From Lithodes maja (taxonomy: Eukaryota; Arthropoda; Malacostraca; Decapoda; Lithodidae), in NCBI GenBank assembly GCA_037953745.1, contig JBAKBP010000709.1, positions 186,001-250,000 of the forward strand: a DNA stretch of 64,000 nt, read 5' to 3'. Position numbers and translations under genes: made by a program. The notes beneath the pieces are model-generated. The model saw only the letters and a program-made list of their open reading frames with translations, was not told where the DNA came from and made no database searches. How positions within the stretch are numbered: the stretch's first letter is position 1; the number at the start of each line of letters is the position of its first letter. This document shows positions 10,581 to 20,339 of the stretch, piece after piece.

Positions 10581-10879
10581 CACCCCCTCCTCCCTCTCCT
10601 TCTATCCCCTGCGCGCGTAAATATTCGGCAGGGAAATCTCGCCGTTCGATGACAATCTAGCCGCGCGGTGCCATTCGCTCCACATTTTTCAACTACGGAC
10701 CGTTCCACCACCCCCCCCAGACATTTTTTGGGGGGTCAAATATATATGGGCCGATGCACGCAAACATTCCCTACACGATGATGTACTTTTTATCGAAATT
10801 TGCAATAGGTCCCAAAATCATCATAGGTGCGCACAGTCTTACCCTGTAGAAAACCCCCTGTGCGCCGCGGAGAGGTTAA

Positions 10880-11836
10880 AAAAAAATATGTATTTCCATA
10901 AATTAGTTTTCAGCTCATACTTGCTCAAAGACAACTGCAGAGGCTTAGGTTACTACACTAAAGGTTTCTAAACAATACTGATGGTCACAAAGGCTTTTAA
11001 GTATCCCAGAAAGGGCGCAAATCACGTTCTGGAGCGCGAAAGGATTAATACAGAGCAGTGAGATATCAGAAATGGGATTGACAACTGTCAAATAGAATAC
11101 TTTGCCATGCCGGAGTATTTCACGATTAGCCTAGTCACTAGTGTTTACTTTGCCTGCCTTCAGAAATACTATAGGCCTACACCTTTCACTGACTATAGGG
11201 TCATAGTTAATTATAGGGTCATTGTTTTCCTCACATATACATCTAAGAGAGGGCCGTGGTTCTCAGTGGGACAGAAGGACAACCAGTAATCCCTATTTCA
11301 GACGAGATACAACAAATAAATACTAGTCATTACTTGACATTATTGTTTAATCTAGATTGAACATTGTTTTCTTTTATTGATCCAATTTGATATTTTCTTG
11401 TCTTAATATTAGTTTATAGATTTCATTCATACATTATATTATCCATAATAATTTACTGGTACTGATCAATGTTAATGTGAATGTCAAAATGTGCCTTGGG
11501 TAATAATATAAGAGATAACAATTGCGCCTGACTATGCGCACCAAACCAATCATTTGTCAGGGGTGTAAACTAACCTGCTCCTCACTTGCTGTCCAATATC
11601 CAAGCTGTCAACACTTAATGTATAGTGATCACCATATTCTGCTACTTCCTTGACGATATACAACTCAGCTCTATTCTAAAAATCAGATAGGCCTTAGTTT
11701 ATAATTACTGGGACTCATGTATTGAGTGTTTTTTCTGTGTATTAATACAACTATATTAACTCAAACCCTCCCGCCAAGCGAAGATAGTTGGCTCTATTCT
11801 GACAAAAATCGTCATATGTAACATATATATAATTAT
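10880..11836. other. No gene recognised between piggyBac copy 1 and the RTE element
   Basis: AT-rich sequence without convincing coding potential. The 60-aa open frame at 11107-11289 has no recognisable motif. A GCGCGAAAGGATTAA end near 11034-11048 could be the edge of a further TTAA element, but no partner end was found. Confidence 0.5.
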
Positions 11837-11849
11837 TCTATCTATCTAT

Positions 11850-13940
11850 CTATTGCCTGACGCCGTGATCCCCGAAGGGGTGGCCACGAACGAACCGCCC
11901 CCATGCACCTCTGTCCCCAGTCAGTCGACGCCCCTCCCCCCAACCAGCACCGCCTTCATTCATGTAGTTCCTCACTCCATCCTTCCACCTCATATTCGGT
12001 CTACCTCTCCCCCTCTGTCCCTCCACCTCGCTCTCGTACACCCTCTTAGTCATTCTCTCGCTTTCCATACGTTCCATATGGCCGAACCATCTCAAGTTGT
12101 TCCTTTTCACACTTTCCAGCACATCTACCTCCACACCACACCTCCTTCTTACTTCCTCATTAGTCTGTCTATCCCTCCATGTAATTCCGCACAAACTCCT
12201 TAAGTAATTCATTTCCACTGCTCTCACTCTTGGTCTGAGTCTCTCAACCAACGTCCATGCTTCGCTTCCGTAAGTCAGTGTCGGGATTACCACACTGTCA
12301 TGCAAGGACTTCTTCACTTCCATACTGACCACCCTATTTCTTGTTACTGCTTTTAGCGTTCCTACAACCCTCTTCCCCTGTTGTACCCTCTCCCGCACCT
12401 CTTCATCCATAGTCCCATCTTTACTCAAAACACTGCCCAGATACTTAAAAGAGTTGACGATCTCCATAGCCTGACCGTTCAGCTTCACCTCACACTCTGT
12501 GACTTCACCCCTTTCGAAGACCATAACCTTGCTCTTCCCCGTATTTACCTTCAAATTCCGTTTTTCGCACACTGTTCCAAACTCATTTACCAGACCCTGC
12601 AACTCCCATTCATTATCACTCATCAGAACTGTATCATCCGCAAACAGCAGTATAGGTAGCTTCCACTCAATTCCCTCCCTTTTCAGCGATACACCAACAT
12701 CCACTGCTCTTGATAGTATTTCTTTCATAACTCCATCCATATATACAGTAAACAACCACGGGGACATCACACACCCCTGTTTCAAACCAACATTCAGGTC
12801 AAAGAACTCGCTCTGCTCACTCTCCACACGTACTGCCGCCTTTGCACCCTCATACATGCTCTTCACTGCTTTCAGCAACTTGCCCTCTACTCCGTATATT
12901 CTAAGTACTTTCCACAAACCTTCTCTATCCACTCTGTCATAGGCCTTCTCCAAGTCCATAAAGGCAACATACACCTTTTGTTTCTTCTCCAGATACTTCT
13001 CCACAACACAATTCAGGGTAAAAATCTGATCTACACATCCTCTTCCCTTCCTAAAGCCTCCCTGCTCGTCGCCTATCCATTTCTCCGTTCTCACTCTCAC
13101 TCTCTCAATCACTACCCTACTGTATACCTTCCCTACTACGCTTAGAAGACATATTCCTCGGTGGTTACCACACACTCCTCTTTCCCCTTTGCCCTTATAT
13201 AGGGGGACTATTATTCCAGTCTTCCAGTCATCGGGTGCACTCCCCTTCTCCCATGCTAGTTTGCACATTTTCCATACCCATTCTATCACTATCTCACCAC
13301 CATACCTCAACATTTCCCCACACACTCCATCTGTTCCTGGTGCTTTCCCCAACTTCACTCTTTTCATGGCTTCCCACATTTCTGACCTCCTGATCCCCAC
13401 CTCCTCCTCCACTACTTCTCTTCTTCTCCCTCCCATACCATATCCAGCTATGTTTGCTGGCTCTTCATTCCTTTCATTTAGCAACTCACTGAAGTACTCC
13501 CTCCATCTTTCGACTCTCTCTTGCTTCTCGGCTAGCATCCTCCCATTCTTATCTTTCACACCCTTACTGTTTCCCTTGCTACCTTCCCTAACTTTCTTGA
13601 CTTCTTTCCAGAACAGTTTCTTACTCTCCCTCCATTTTACACTCAGATTCCTTCCAAATTCCTCATCTACTCTTCTCTTACTTTCCTTCACTACTCTCTT
13701 CACCACCCTCTTACTCTCCACGTACCTCGCTCGTTTCTGTCTCTCGGAATCTTCATTCCCTCTACTACCCAACCACTCTCTATATGCTTTCTTCTTTTCT
13801 TCCACAGCTATTCTTACCTCTTCTGTCCACCATGCTGTACCTTTCACTCCCCTCCCTCTTCTCCTCACTCCACACACCTCCTCACATGCTGCACAGATCT
13901 CATCCTTAAAAACCTTGCTCATCTCCTCCACTTCCTCCAT
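11850..13940 (-). CDS. RTE reverse transcriptase (C-terminal part of the polyprotein), 696 aa
   Basis: The RT core is intact by motif: KAPGTDGVCGEML, NHRGICLLSVVGKVYSRV, EQGGFRKGRGCVDQIF, VAFMDLEKAYDRVDR (catalytic Asp), GLKQGCVMSPWLF and LLFADDTVLMSD (catalytic DD). The C-terminal part shows FKYLGSVLSKDG, LTYGSEAWTL and RWFGHMERM, followed by a basic RGRGRPNMRWKDGV stretch, as in RTE and related LINEs. It is open from ATG 13938-13940 to the stop at 11850-11852, close to the ATAG tail. Because it shares the endonuclease frame, it is the second half of one ORF. If translated from its own ATG it would lack the nuclease. Confidence 0.88.
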   Translation of the reverse strand: MEEVEEMSKVFKDEICAACEEVCGVRRRGRGVKGTAWWTEEVRIAVEEKKKAYREWLGSRGNEDSERQKRARYVESKRVVKRVVKESKRRVDEEFGRNLSVKWRESKKLFWKEVKKVREGSKGNSKGVKDKNGRMLAEKQERVERWREYFSELLNERNEEPANIAGYGMGGRRREVVEEEVGIRRSEMWEAMKRVKLGKAPGTDGVCGEMLRYGGEIVIEWVWKMCKLAWEKGSAPDDWKTGIIVPLYKGKGERGVCGNHRGICLLSVVGKVYSRVVIERVRVRTEKWIGDEQGGFRKGRGCVDQIFTLNCVVEKYLEKKQKVYVAFMDLEKAYDRVDREGLWKVLRIYGVEGKLLKAVKSMYEGAKAAVRVESEQSEFFDLNVGLKQGCVMSPWLFTVYMDGVMKEILSRAVDVGVSLKREGIEWKLPILLFADDTVLMSDNEWELQGLVNEFGTVCEKRNLKVNTGKSKVMVFERGEVTECEVKLNGQAMEIVNSFKYLGSVLSKDGTMDEEVRERVQQGKRVVGTLKAVTRNRVVSMEVKKSLHDSVVIPTLTYGSEAWTLVERLRPRVRAVEMNYLRSLCGITWRDRQTNEEVRRRCGVEVDVLESVKRNNLRWFGHMERMESERMTKRVYESEVEGQRGRGRPNMRWKDGVRNYMNEGGAGWGEGRRLTGDRGAWGRFVRGHPFGDHGVRQ

Positions 13941-13964
13941 AACTTCCAGGTCGAACCCACCTAG

Positions 13965-14861
13965 TCATCTTTCCACTGCTCTCCTGTACTCCTCCCTGAC
14001 TTCCTCCTCCTGCAACCTCTCCACCCTCCTCACCATTCCACCCTCCTCTCGCCTCCCTCCCGCTCTCCTCACCCACTTCTTTTGTATCCTAACCTTAGCT
14101 ACCACTACATAATGGTCAGACAGACCCCCTCCAATACCCCTATACACCCTAGCATCCATCACAGATTTCTTCATTCGTTCATCCACACATACATAATCAA
14201 TCAATGACTTTCGTTCCACCACTGTCTTATCCTTCATCGTCAACATCCGTTTCCACGTGTACCTGTGGATCATTCTGTGTCGGAAGAAGGTGTTGGCTAT
14301 CCACAGCCTCCTCCCCACACATACGTCCACAAGTGCACTATCATTCCCATTCACCTCTGATGGTACCCCCCACCCTCCCACCACTCCCTCAACTTTCCTA
14401 TCACCCACCTTACCATTCATATCCCCAATCAGAAATATTCTTTCGTTCTTGTCAAACTTCTCCAGGCACGCCTCCACATTCATCCAGAACTCCTCTTTCT
14501 TTCTTTCAAGTATATCCTCTGTCGGGGCATACACGCATACAATCACCCACGTTTGTATTCCTACTTTCATTCTCACCCACACAATCCTTGAACCCACAGA
14601 CCCATACTCTCTTACACATTCCTTCCATTTGCTACTTACAAACAAACATGCACCTTCTCTCGCTGTTCCTTCACTCACTCCAGCACACACACCCATTCCA
14701 CACTCCCACTCTCTCACATCTGACCCTTTCCATTTGGTCTCTGTCATTCCACATACATCCAGCCTGGCATTCACTAACACTTCCAGAACCTCTCTCTCTT
14801 TTGTGCCATCATTCATGCCACTAACATTCCATGTAGCCATTCTCAGAATGTCCGAAGGCAT
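13965..14861 (-). CDS. RTE endonuclease domain (N-terminal part of the polyprotein)
   Basis: This is an APE-type endonuclease that nicks the target DNA to prime reverse transcription. Starting at ATG 14859-14861, the 298 residues carry the family motifs in order: RMATWNVSGMND, MTETKWKG, CVYAPTED, LIGDMNGKVGDR, RKSLIDYVCVDE and the catalytic GLSDHYVVVAKV near residue 247. The frame ends at TGA 13965-13967; nine codons later, in the same frame, the RT part begins with an ATG. RTE elements usually encode one protein, so the TGA is probably a point mutation, or possibly a readthrough site. Confidence 0.85.
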   Translation of the reverse strand: MPSDILRMATWNVSGMNDGTKEREVLEVLVNARLDVCGMTETKWKGSDVREWECGMGVCAGVSEGTAREGACLFVSSKWKECVREYGSVGSRIVWVRMKVGIQTWVIVCVYAPTEDILERKKEEFWMNVEACLEKFDKNERIFLIGDMNGKVGDRKVEGVVGGWGVPSEVNGNDSALVDVCVGRRLWIANTFFRHRMIHRYTWKRMLTMKDKTVVERKSLIDYVCVDERMKKSVMDARVYRGIGGGLSDHYVVVAKVRIQKKWVRRAGGRREEGGMVRRVERLQEEEVREEYRRAVER

Positions 14862-15119
14862 GTCCTTAGTCGGTCGTGGTTCGTCAACGTTGGTTCCGTC
14901 CGCATCCGAGGCTGTTCGTTCGTTTTTTTTTGCTTAGATATTTTTTCCGGGTGGGGGTCGCAAGCCCACCGACCCAACCTCTTTAGTCGCCTCTTACGAC
15001 ACGCGGAAGGCACGTGGGGCATATTCTATTCCCTAACCCCCAGGGGGTATATAATTATTACTTATCCATATGTGCCTATTTTCCATTTAATATAAATATA
15101 TGAGCAATAAAAGTGAGAA

Positions 15120-15445
15120 TAGTATTTGGGGGGTGAAAAAGACTATTATTGCCGACCGGTCCATTCATGAGGCAAGAGCAGGGGGAGCATACATCCACCC
15201 TCTCCCAATTCCCAAGCGACACTGAGGCCTTACACTAGAAGTCTCTGTGTTGCGAGGATCTCTAGATGACTCAACCTTGTAAAAAGACCAGGAGGGGGAA
15301 ATTCGCTCCGAAAATTACCCGATAAAAGGGGGAATAAGAGGAAAAATAGATGATATATGAGGAGGGAGGAAAAGGGGGGGAAGGGACATATGGGACACAT
15401 ATGTAGGAGTGGTAGCAAGTAATGGAGGGGAATTATCTCGCCTAA
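15120..15445. repeat. Dispersed repeat, family copy 1
   Basis: Shared features with 37545-37885 include TTTGGG-GGTGAAAAA near the start, GCCGACCGGTCC versus GCCACCCGGTCA, AAGAGGAAAAATAG-TGAT, the G-rich AGGAGGGAGG block and GGAGGGGAAT-ATCTC-CCTA near the end. The order is the same in both. The type of element is not known. Confidence 0.6.
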
Positions 15446-15559
15446 TCACAAATTACATCACAATTCGTTTGTGAAATACTCTACTGTATCGACAGGACCA
15501 AAACCACGAACGCACGAGTAATGGAGTAATGTAAACAAATGCGACGATGCCAGCTACAT

Positions 15560-15848
15560 AACCCTTATTGAATTGGCTTTGACAACATAAATATGATAGA
15601 TGGCTTTATATAGATAGAAATAAGAGTGTAGCAATTGACAACATGAAGCAAAGTAAATTAATATATAATAGGACGTATCGTCAATTCGTTTACATAAATT
15701 GTACACTCGACGATACATACGCCCATCACAGACCCTTACCGAATTTGATTCGACAACATAAATATGATATAAATGGCTATACAAAAATAGAAATATGAGT
15801 GAAGCAATTGACAACATGAAGCATAGTAAATTAATATGGAATGAGAGG
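15560..15848. repeat. Tandem duplication of about 170 bp
   Basis: Two diverged copies in direct order share ACAACATAAATATGATA, GGCT-TATA-A-ATAGAAATA-GAGTG-AGCAATTGACAACATGAAGCA and AGTAAATTAATAT. No coding potential was recognised. Confidence 0.7.
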
Positions 15849-16066
15849 ATCATATGAAGTCAGGTCTATCTCATATATTTCGTTTCATCAAACAGGTGAC
15901 AATTAATTTCCTTTTATTTCTCTTATTGATAATTTTGGAATCACTCTGTCCCTATATATTTTCCCAACTATCTTCCCAACGGCTAAAATACATGGCTGTG
16001 TATTCTACTGGAACAAGCTGTGTGGAGGAAAGTACAGTCGTTGGGACTGGAAGAACCCTACGGTGA

Positions 16067-16232
16067 CCGGACAACTCAACCAGTAGACCATTTCAACCAG
16101 TACCAAATCAACCAATACTGTTAGGTTAGGTTAGGTTAGTACTACATTTTGGCACTGGTTTGGTTGGTCTTGGTTGATTTGGCACTGGTTGAGAGCTACT
16201 GGTTGAAATGGTCTACTGGTTGAGATGTCCGG
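16067..16232. mobile_element. Hairpin MITE with a TTAGG tract at its centre
   Basis: The terminal inverted repeats are about 37 bp: the left arm begins CCGGACAACTCAACCAGTAG and the right arm ends CTACTGGTTGAGATGTCCGG. The centre has (GGTTA)n at about 16120-16140. It is short and non-coding with nearly palindromic arms. The target duplication and parent transposase are unknown. Confidence 0.65.
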
Positions 16233-16739
16233 GAACTGTACCCTACGTCAACCATCGTCCCCCACAGGACTTCATTCTACAAGTCATGGCCCTTCCTTTT
16301 CTTCCAGAGGAACATATCTGGAGAACCTTTTGCCACCTGGAGTCCTGTGCGCCTGTTGGACCCTGTCTGAACTTGAGGGGGGTCACCGTTCCTTTTTTAT
16401 CTTTCTCTTCTTTTCTCTCTTTCCCTGGCTTGTATCCCTGGCTTGTATCCATTCGGCCCCATTCAGCCAACTATTTTAAGACTTTTATCCCCGTCCAAGT
16501 GTCGATTTTTTCCTGGCGAGCGATAGCGAATCAGCATTGTATGGAGAGATCAGGTTTCGCCAGAGACATTTTTCTATAGAAAAATTTACAAATTTAGCTT
16601 GCTGTCAAAAACGAAAATGTATATATGCTGGCTTGCTACCTCTCGCCAAGAAAATATTGACACCTGGATGGGGCCGAATGGATACAAGCCAAAGAGAGAG
16701 AAAAAAAAGAGAAAAAAAAAACGAGGTGGGCTCCCTTAA

Positions 16740-17161
16740 GCCTTTCCCTGCGGGTGACGTTCTGGAACGTCTTGGCAATTTGCAGCAATTTCCAGGCTTT
16801 AAAAACCTGTAAAAACCGTAAAAATCGAGTGTCAGTGGGTGGGAGCGTGAGGGGCCCACCTCCGACCCTCAGAGCAGCCAGCGGCCCACTGAGGTAGACT
16901 GTGTCTCGCGCGGGTCTCTCACTGCCTCTCACAACAGTGTTGCCGAGCGAGCGAGTGCTAATAAATAGCGGGTTTCCCGCGTTTCTATGGTACCACTGTG
17001 GGTGAACCAGGCCACCTACGAGGCCCGTTCTGGTCTCATTTTGAAGCTATTTTTGCCTAGTCTTCGGCAGAATACAGTTCATTTAATGCAGATGCTCGAT
17101 TCATCATTCAGCAGTGCCTGAATATGCCCTAAATAGTCCAAAACACCCCGCAGCCAAAGAG
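16740..17161. mobile_element. TTAA-bounded MITE (piggyBac type), 422 bp
   Basis: TTAA lies at 16736-16739 and 17162-17165. Inward-read ends are GCCTTTCCCTGCGGGTGACG and CTCTTTGGCTGCGGGGTGTT, a plausible imperfect inverted repeat. There is no ORF. It would need a piggyBac transposase in trans. Confidence 0.55.
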
Positions 17162-17165
17162 TTAA

Positions 17166-17796
17166 TGATCTACATATGAGAAACCTGGATCAGTGGACTC
17201 TGGTTGCCAGGGGACTGGACAATATTTGGACAAAGTATTAGAACAAACAATGACGTCGAAGGATATCATAGACGATTGAATGGCAGTGCAGGCAACTCCC
17301 ATATTCCGATGTAATTACAATCAACTCGTTTAATCTGCGGAGTCTCAGAAATTGTAGTTATGCAATTATATGTTCTCAGGTTAATGTAGGAAACAGTATT
17401 GCTTATATATCTCTTGATTCATTATTTGTCCACTTTGTATACTGTAAATATCATATATACATTAACTTTTAAGCTTCAAATAAGCCTAAACAATATTCTG
17501 AGACTCTGCGGATTATACGAGTTAACTGTACTTATCCCACTGCTCCATAAAGATGCCATAAATGTAAATGTTGAGGTGCGCCTGGTGAAGGACGGCAAAC
17601 TTGCAAGATGTCAGCGACGGGCTTATAGATCTCTGCAAGGTCGTATTTTTATTTTATGGCAGAAGTATGAGACACATGAGATCATCACCCATTTTTGTTT
17701 TAATCTTTCTCTTCTTTTCTCTCTTTCCCTGGCTTGCATCCATTCGTCCCCATTTAGCCAACTGTTTTAAGACGTTTATCCCCATCCAGGTGTCAA
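17166..17796. other. No gene recognised upstream of the Jockey-like LINE
   Basis: AT-rich sequence. The segments TCTGCGGAGTCTCAGAAATTG (17335-17355) and CAATATTCTGAGACTCTGCG (17491-17510) are inverted relative to each other, a weak hint of another degraded inverted-repeat element. Nothing coding is recognised. Confidence 0.4.
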
Positions 17797-19960
17797 TCTT
17801 GATATTCCCTGGACCTCTTTCTTTTCTAATGATGCACACTCCACCTTGAGCCACATACAAGATTTTGTAAAAATTGGAATGGAAACTTTTATTCCTCATC
17901 AAAAGTACAGTAAAAGATCTAATTCACCTAAATGGTTTGACCATAATTGTGCTAGAGTAACTGAACAAAAAGCAATAGCCTACAATGCATACACAAGATC
18001 AAACACACATGAAGCCTTTAATTACTTTAGAAACATCAGAAATCATGCCAAAACTGTATTAAACCTAACTAAATCAAACTTTCTCCACAAGCAGGCAAAT
18101 AAACTTCTAAATAATCCAAATGATAACAAAATATTTTGGTCTACTCTTAACTCATTCAAATCCAACTTCACTACTGCTTCATCCAATCCACCATTAAAAT
18201 CTCCGACTGGCAATCTTGTAAGTGACCCACGAGGTAAAGCTAACCTTCTTGCGGATATGTTCTCCACCAACTCAACCTTCGATGAAATAAATCAAGATGT
18301 CCCTGTACTTAATTTAAATTCGCCTGAAATTCCCTCACTTAAGATCCACACCAGACATGTCAAAACTATTTTGCAGAATCTCTCAGTAGATAAGGCTCCT
18401 GGTCCAGATGAAATTCCTCCAATAGTACTTAAGAATTGCTCCTTGGTGCTCGCTCCTGTATTGGCAACTTTTTTCCGTCTGTGTACTCATACCTCATGCT
18501 TCCCAGTACCCTGGAAAGAAGCAAACATCCATCCAGTTCCTAAAAAAGGTGCCTCTTCAGATCCATCAAACTACAGACCAATAGCTATAACTTCCACTCT
18601 TGGTAAAGTCTTTGAAATTATATTAAATAATCACATAATTAAGCATCTTGAGAATAATAAATTAATCGGTGATAGGCAATATGGTTTTAGACGATGTCGA
18701 TCAACTGCAGACATTCTTTGCCTTCTTACGCATCAAATCAACCAAGCTACAGACCAACATGGTGAAACACATACAATAGCACTGGATAATATCAAAGGCA
18801 TTTGATAGAGTCTGGCATCAATCCTTATTGACGAAAATGTCACACTACGGCCTTGCATCATTAGTTCCACTAATTTCTTCTTATCTTCATAACAGAAATA
18901 TATGTGTAATGGTAGATGGCCTTTATTCTCAATTTCACTCAATAAATGCTGGTGTTCCCCAGGGATCAGATTTGGCACCAACTCTGTTCCTCATTCATAT
19001 CAATGATCTCATATCTACCACTCATAATCCAATACATTCCTACGCAGATGACTCAACACTCCACAGTTCCTTCACATTTACCAATTCTTTCACCCAACCC
19101 GATCTTATAAATTCAAAAATAAACACTGCAATTTCTCTGAACCAGGACCTTTCTAGAATTAATGAATGGGGACAAAAGAATCTAGTTTCCTTTAATGCAC
19201 AGAAAACCAAGTACATTCAATTTTCTAACCGACAGAATCTCACTGATTCCCATATATTTTTTAATTATGTAAATATACTAGTATTGACATTCTCGGTGTA
19301 ACATTAACTACTAACTTGAGCTGGACACATTATGTTAGAAGCATTGCTAAGAATGCCTCTAAAAAACTGGGACTCCTGTACAGAGTTTGAGAATTCTTCA
19401 CTGACGAGCAGTTGGCCGTAATATATAAAAGTCATGTGCGTTCTCAGATGGATTACTGTTCACCTCTGAGGGGTGGAAGTGGAGTGGTTGCATTGAGGCA
19501 GTTGGACAAAATTTAAAATTCAGCTATTAGATTAATCAATAACCCTGCAATCACACAGGACCTTCCTACATTATCCATACGAAGAAACGTTGCATCCCTT
19601 GCAGACAGATATTTTCACAGCAATTGTTCCGAGGAACTTGCTTCAATTGTGCCGCCTCTCCACATCTTTTCCTGTAGAACTAGGGCAGCTGAGAGCGCCC
19701 ATGAATTTACACTTTCTCCTCCACAATGCAGAACTTCTGCTTATCAGAATTAATTTATCCCCAGAGCTGCTACTCTTTGGAATTCACTTCCCTCGAATTG
19801 CTTTCCACAAACTTTCAATCTACAAATGTTTAAATCCAGTTGTTACAAACATTTTATGAATGGAGGATGCCTTTAGGCACATGGACCTTTTTGTTTTATC
19901 TGTGTTTTTCCTTCCTCCGTTCAATGTCTCTTAAAAATAAAAAAATATTTCGTATATTTT
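17797..19960 (+). pseudogene. Jockey-type LINE, reverse transcriptase, 5'-truncated and broken
   Basis: The frame can be followed from about 17797 (DIPWTSFFSND) to 18805, with RT motifs DKAPGPDEIPPIVLK, HPVPKKGASSDPSNYRPIAI, LGKVFEI and RQYGFRRCRSTADIL. One extra base near 18785-18790 shifts the frame inside the motif that should read as the first catalytic Asp block (AFDRVWH is in the next frame). That frame continues from about 18800 to 19301 through VPQGSDLAPTLFLIHINDL and SYADDSTLHSS (19041-19052). After another shift, C-terminal sequence (LSWTHYVRSIAKNASKKLG) continues, with stops where Arg and Gln codons would be expected (CGA to TGA, CAA to TAA). The endonuclease is absent. Confidence 0.82.
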
Positions 19961-20339
19961 TGTGCTAACATTAGCAAAATTTGTGGAGGATGTGCTTACG
20001 TGCCTAGCGAGTGTGTTATACAACCGAGTGTGTGAATGAGTAGGCTCAGTGTGGCTTGAAGCCTCGTAAAGGGAGGGGTTGCCTCAATTTTCTCCATAAT
20101 TCATGAATGGCTGATCCATCTATATTCGCGATTTTGACCAGAAAAATGATATTTTCACTTGTTTTATTGTTGCTACAGGTTACGATCTTCATAGTGAAGG
20201 TAAAATAGGCTCATATGAATAAGTAATAATGATATTTATCGTAAAATGACGATTATAGGCCTGAATGGAGCCAATATGCTCGCCCATGGGCAGCTAGTTC
20301 AATACCCCCCCCCCCCCCCCCTCAAACGTTGCCGGGTTA
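19961..20339. other. No gene recognised; poly-C tract
   Basis: Non-coding sequence between two LINE fragments that point toward each other. A run of about 18 C lies at 20306-20324. The short open frame around 20246-20533 spans this tract and LINE 3' UTR and is not credible. Confidence 0.5.

Larger units (their letters stand above)
5122..10875 (+). mobile_element. piggyBac element, copy 1 (5754 bp, TTAA both sides)
   Basis: The element is bounded by TTAA at 5118-5121 and 10876-10879, the canonical piggyBac target. The left end starts CCCGGGAGCTGCGGGGAGAC; the right end read inward starts CCTCTCCGCGGCGCACAGGG. A second copy, inverted, lies at 30616-36364 and is collinear along its whole length: transposase, CCCTG tract, hairpins, TC/GA microsatellite and subterminal repeats. 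That shared extent and the TTAA at all four ends define the element independently of the ORF. At 5.75 kb it is about twice the usual piggyBac length; the excess is non-coding DNA 3' of the transposase. Confidence 0.88.
11837..15047 (-). mobile_element. RTE-type non-LTR retrotransposon, near full length
   Basis: The 5' end (right) begins with CCCCCTGGGGGTTAGGG and contains CGTGTCGTAAGAGGCGACTAA, a 5' UTR block I associate with arthropod RTE elements. An apurinic endonuclease and a reverse transcriptase follow in one frame. The 3' end (left) is a short ATAG tetranucleotide tail, also RTE-like. At about 3.2 kb the length is normal. The only coding defect seen is one in-frame TGA between the endonuclease and RT parts (13965-13967). 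No target duplication was identified. Confidence 0.85.
16385..17805. repeat. Three copies of a short interspersed repeat, one inverted
   Basis: Copies at about 16395-16515 and 17690-17800 share ATCTTTCTCTTCTTTTCTCT, the phrase GTATCCATTCGGCCCCATTC (GCATCCATTCGTCCCCATTT in the second copy) and TTTATCCCC-TCCA-GTGTC. An inverted copy lies at about 16650-16715 (TGACACCTGGATGGGGCCGAATGGATACAAGCC). The family is not recognised. Confidence 0.65.

Noticed and set aside
12381..14937. Several Ser/Pro/Thr-rich plus-strand open frames, up to 307 aa
   Set aside because: They lie opposite the RTE endonuclease and RT, which carry all the family motifs on the minus strand.
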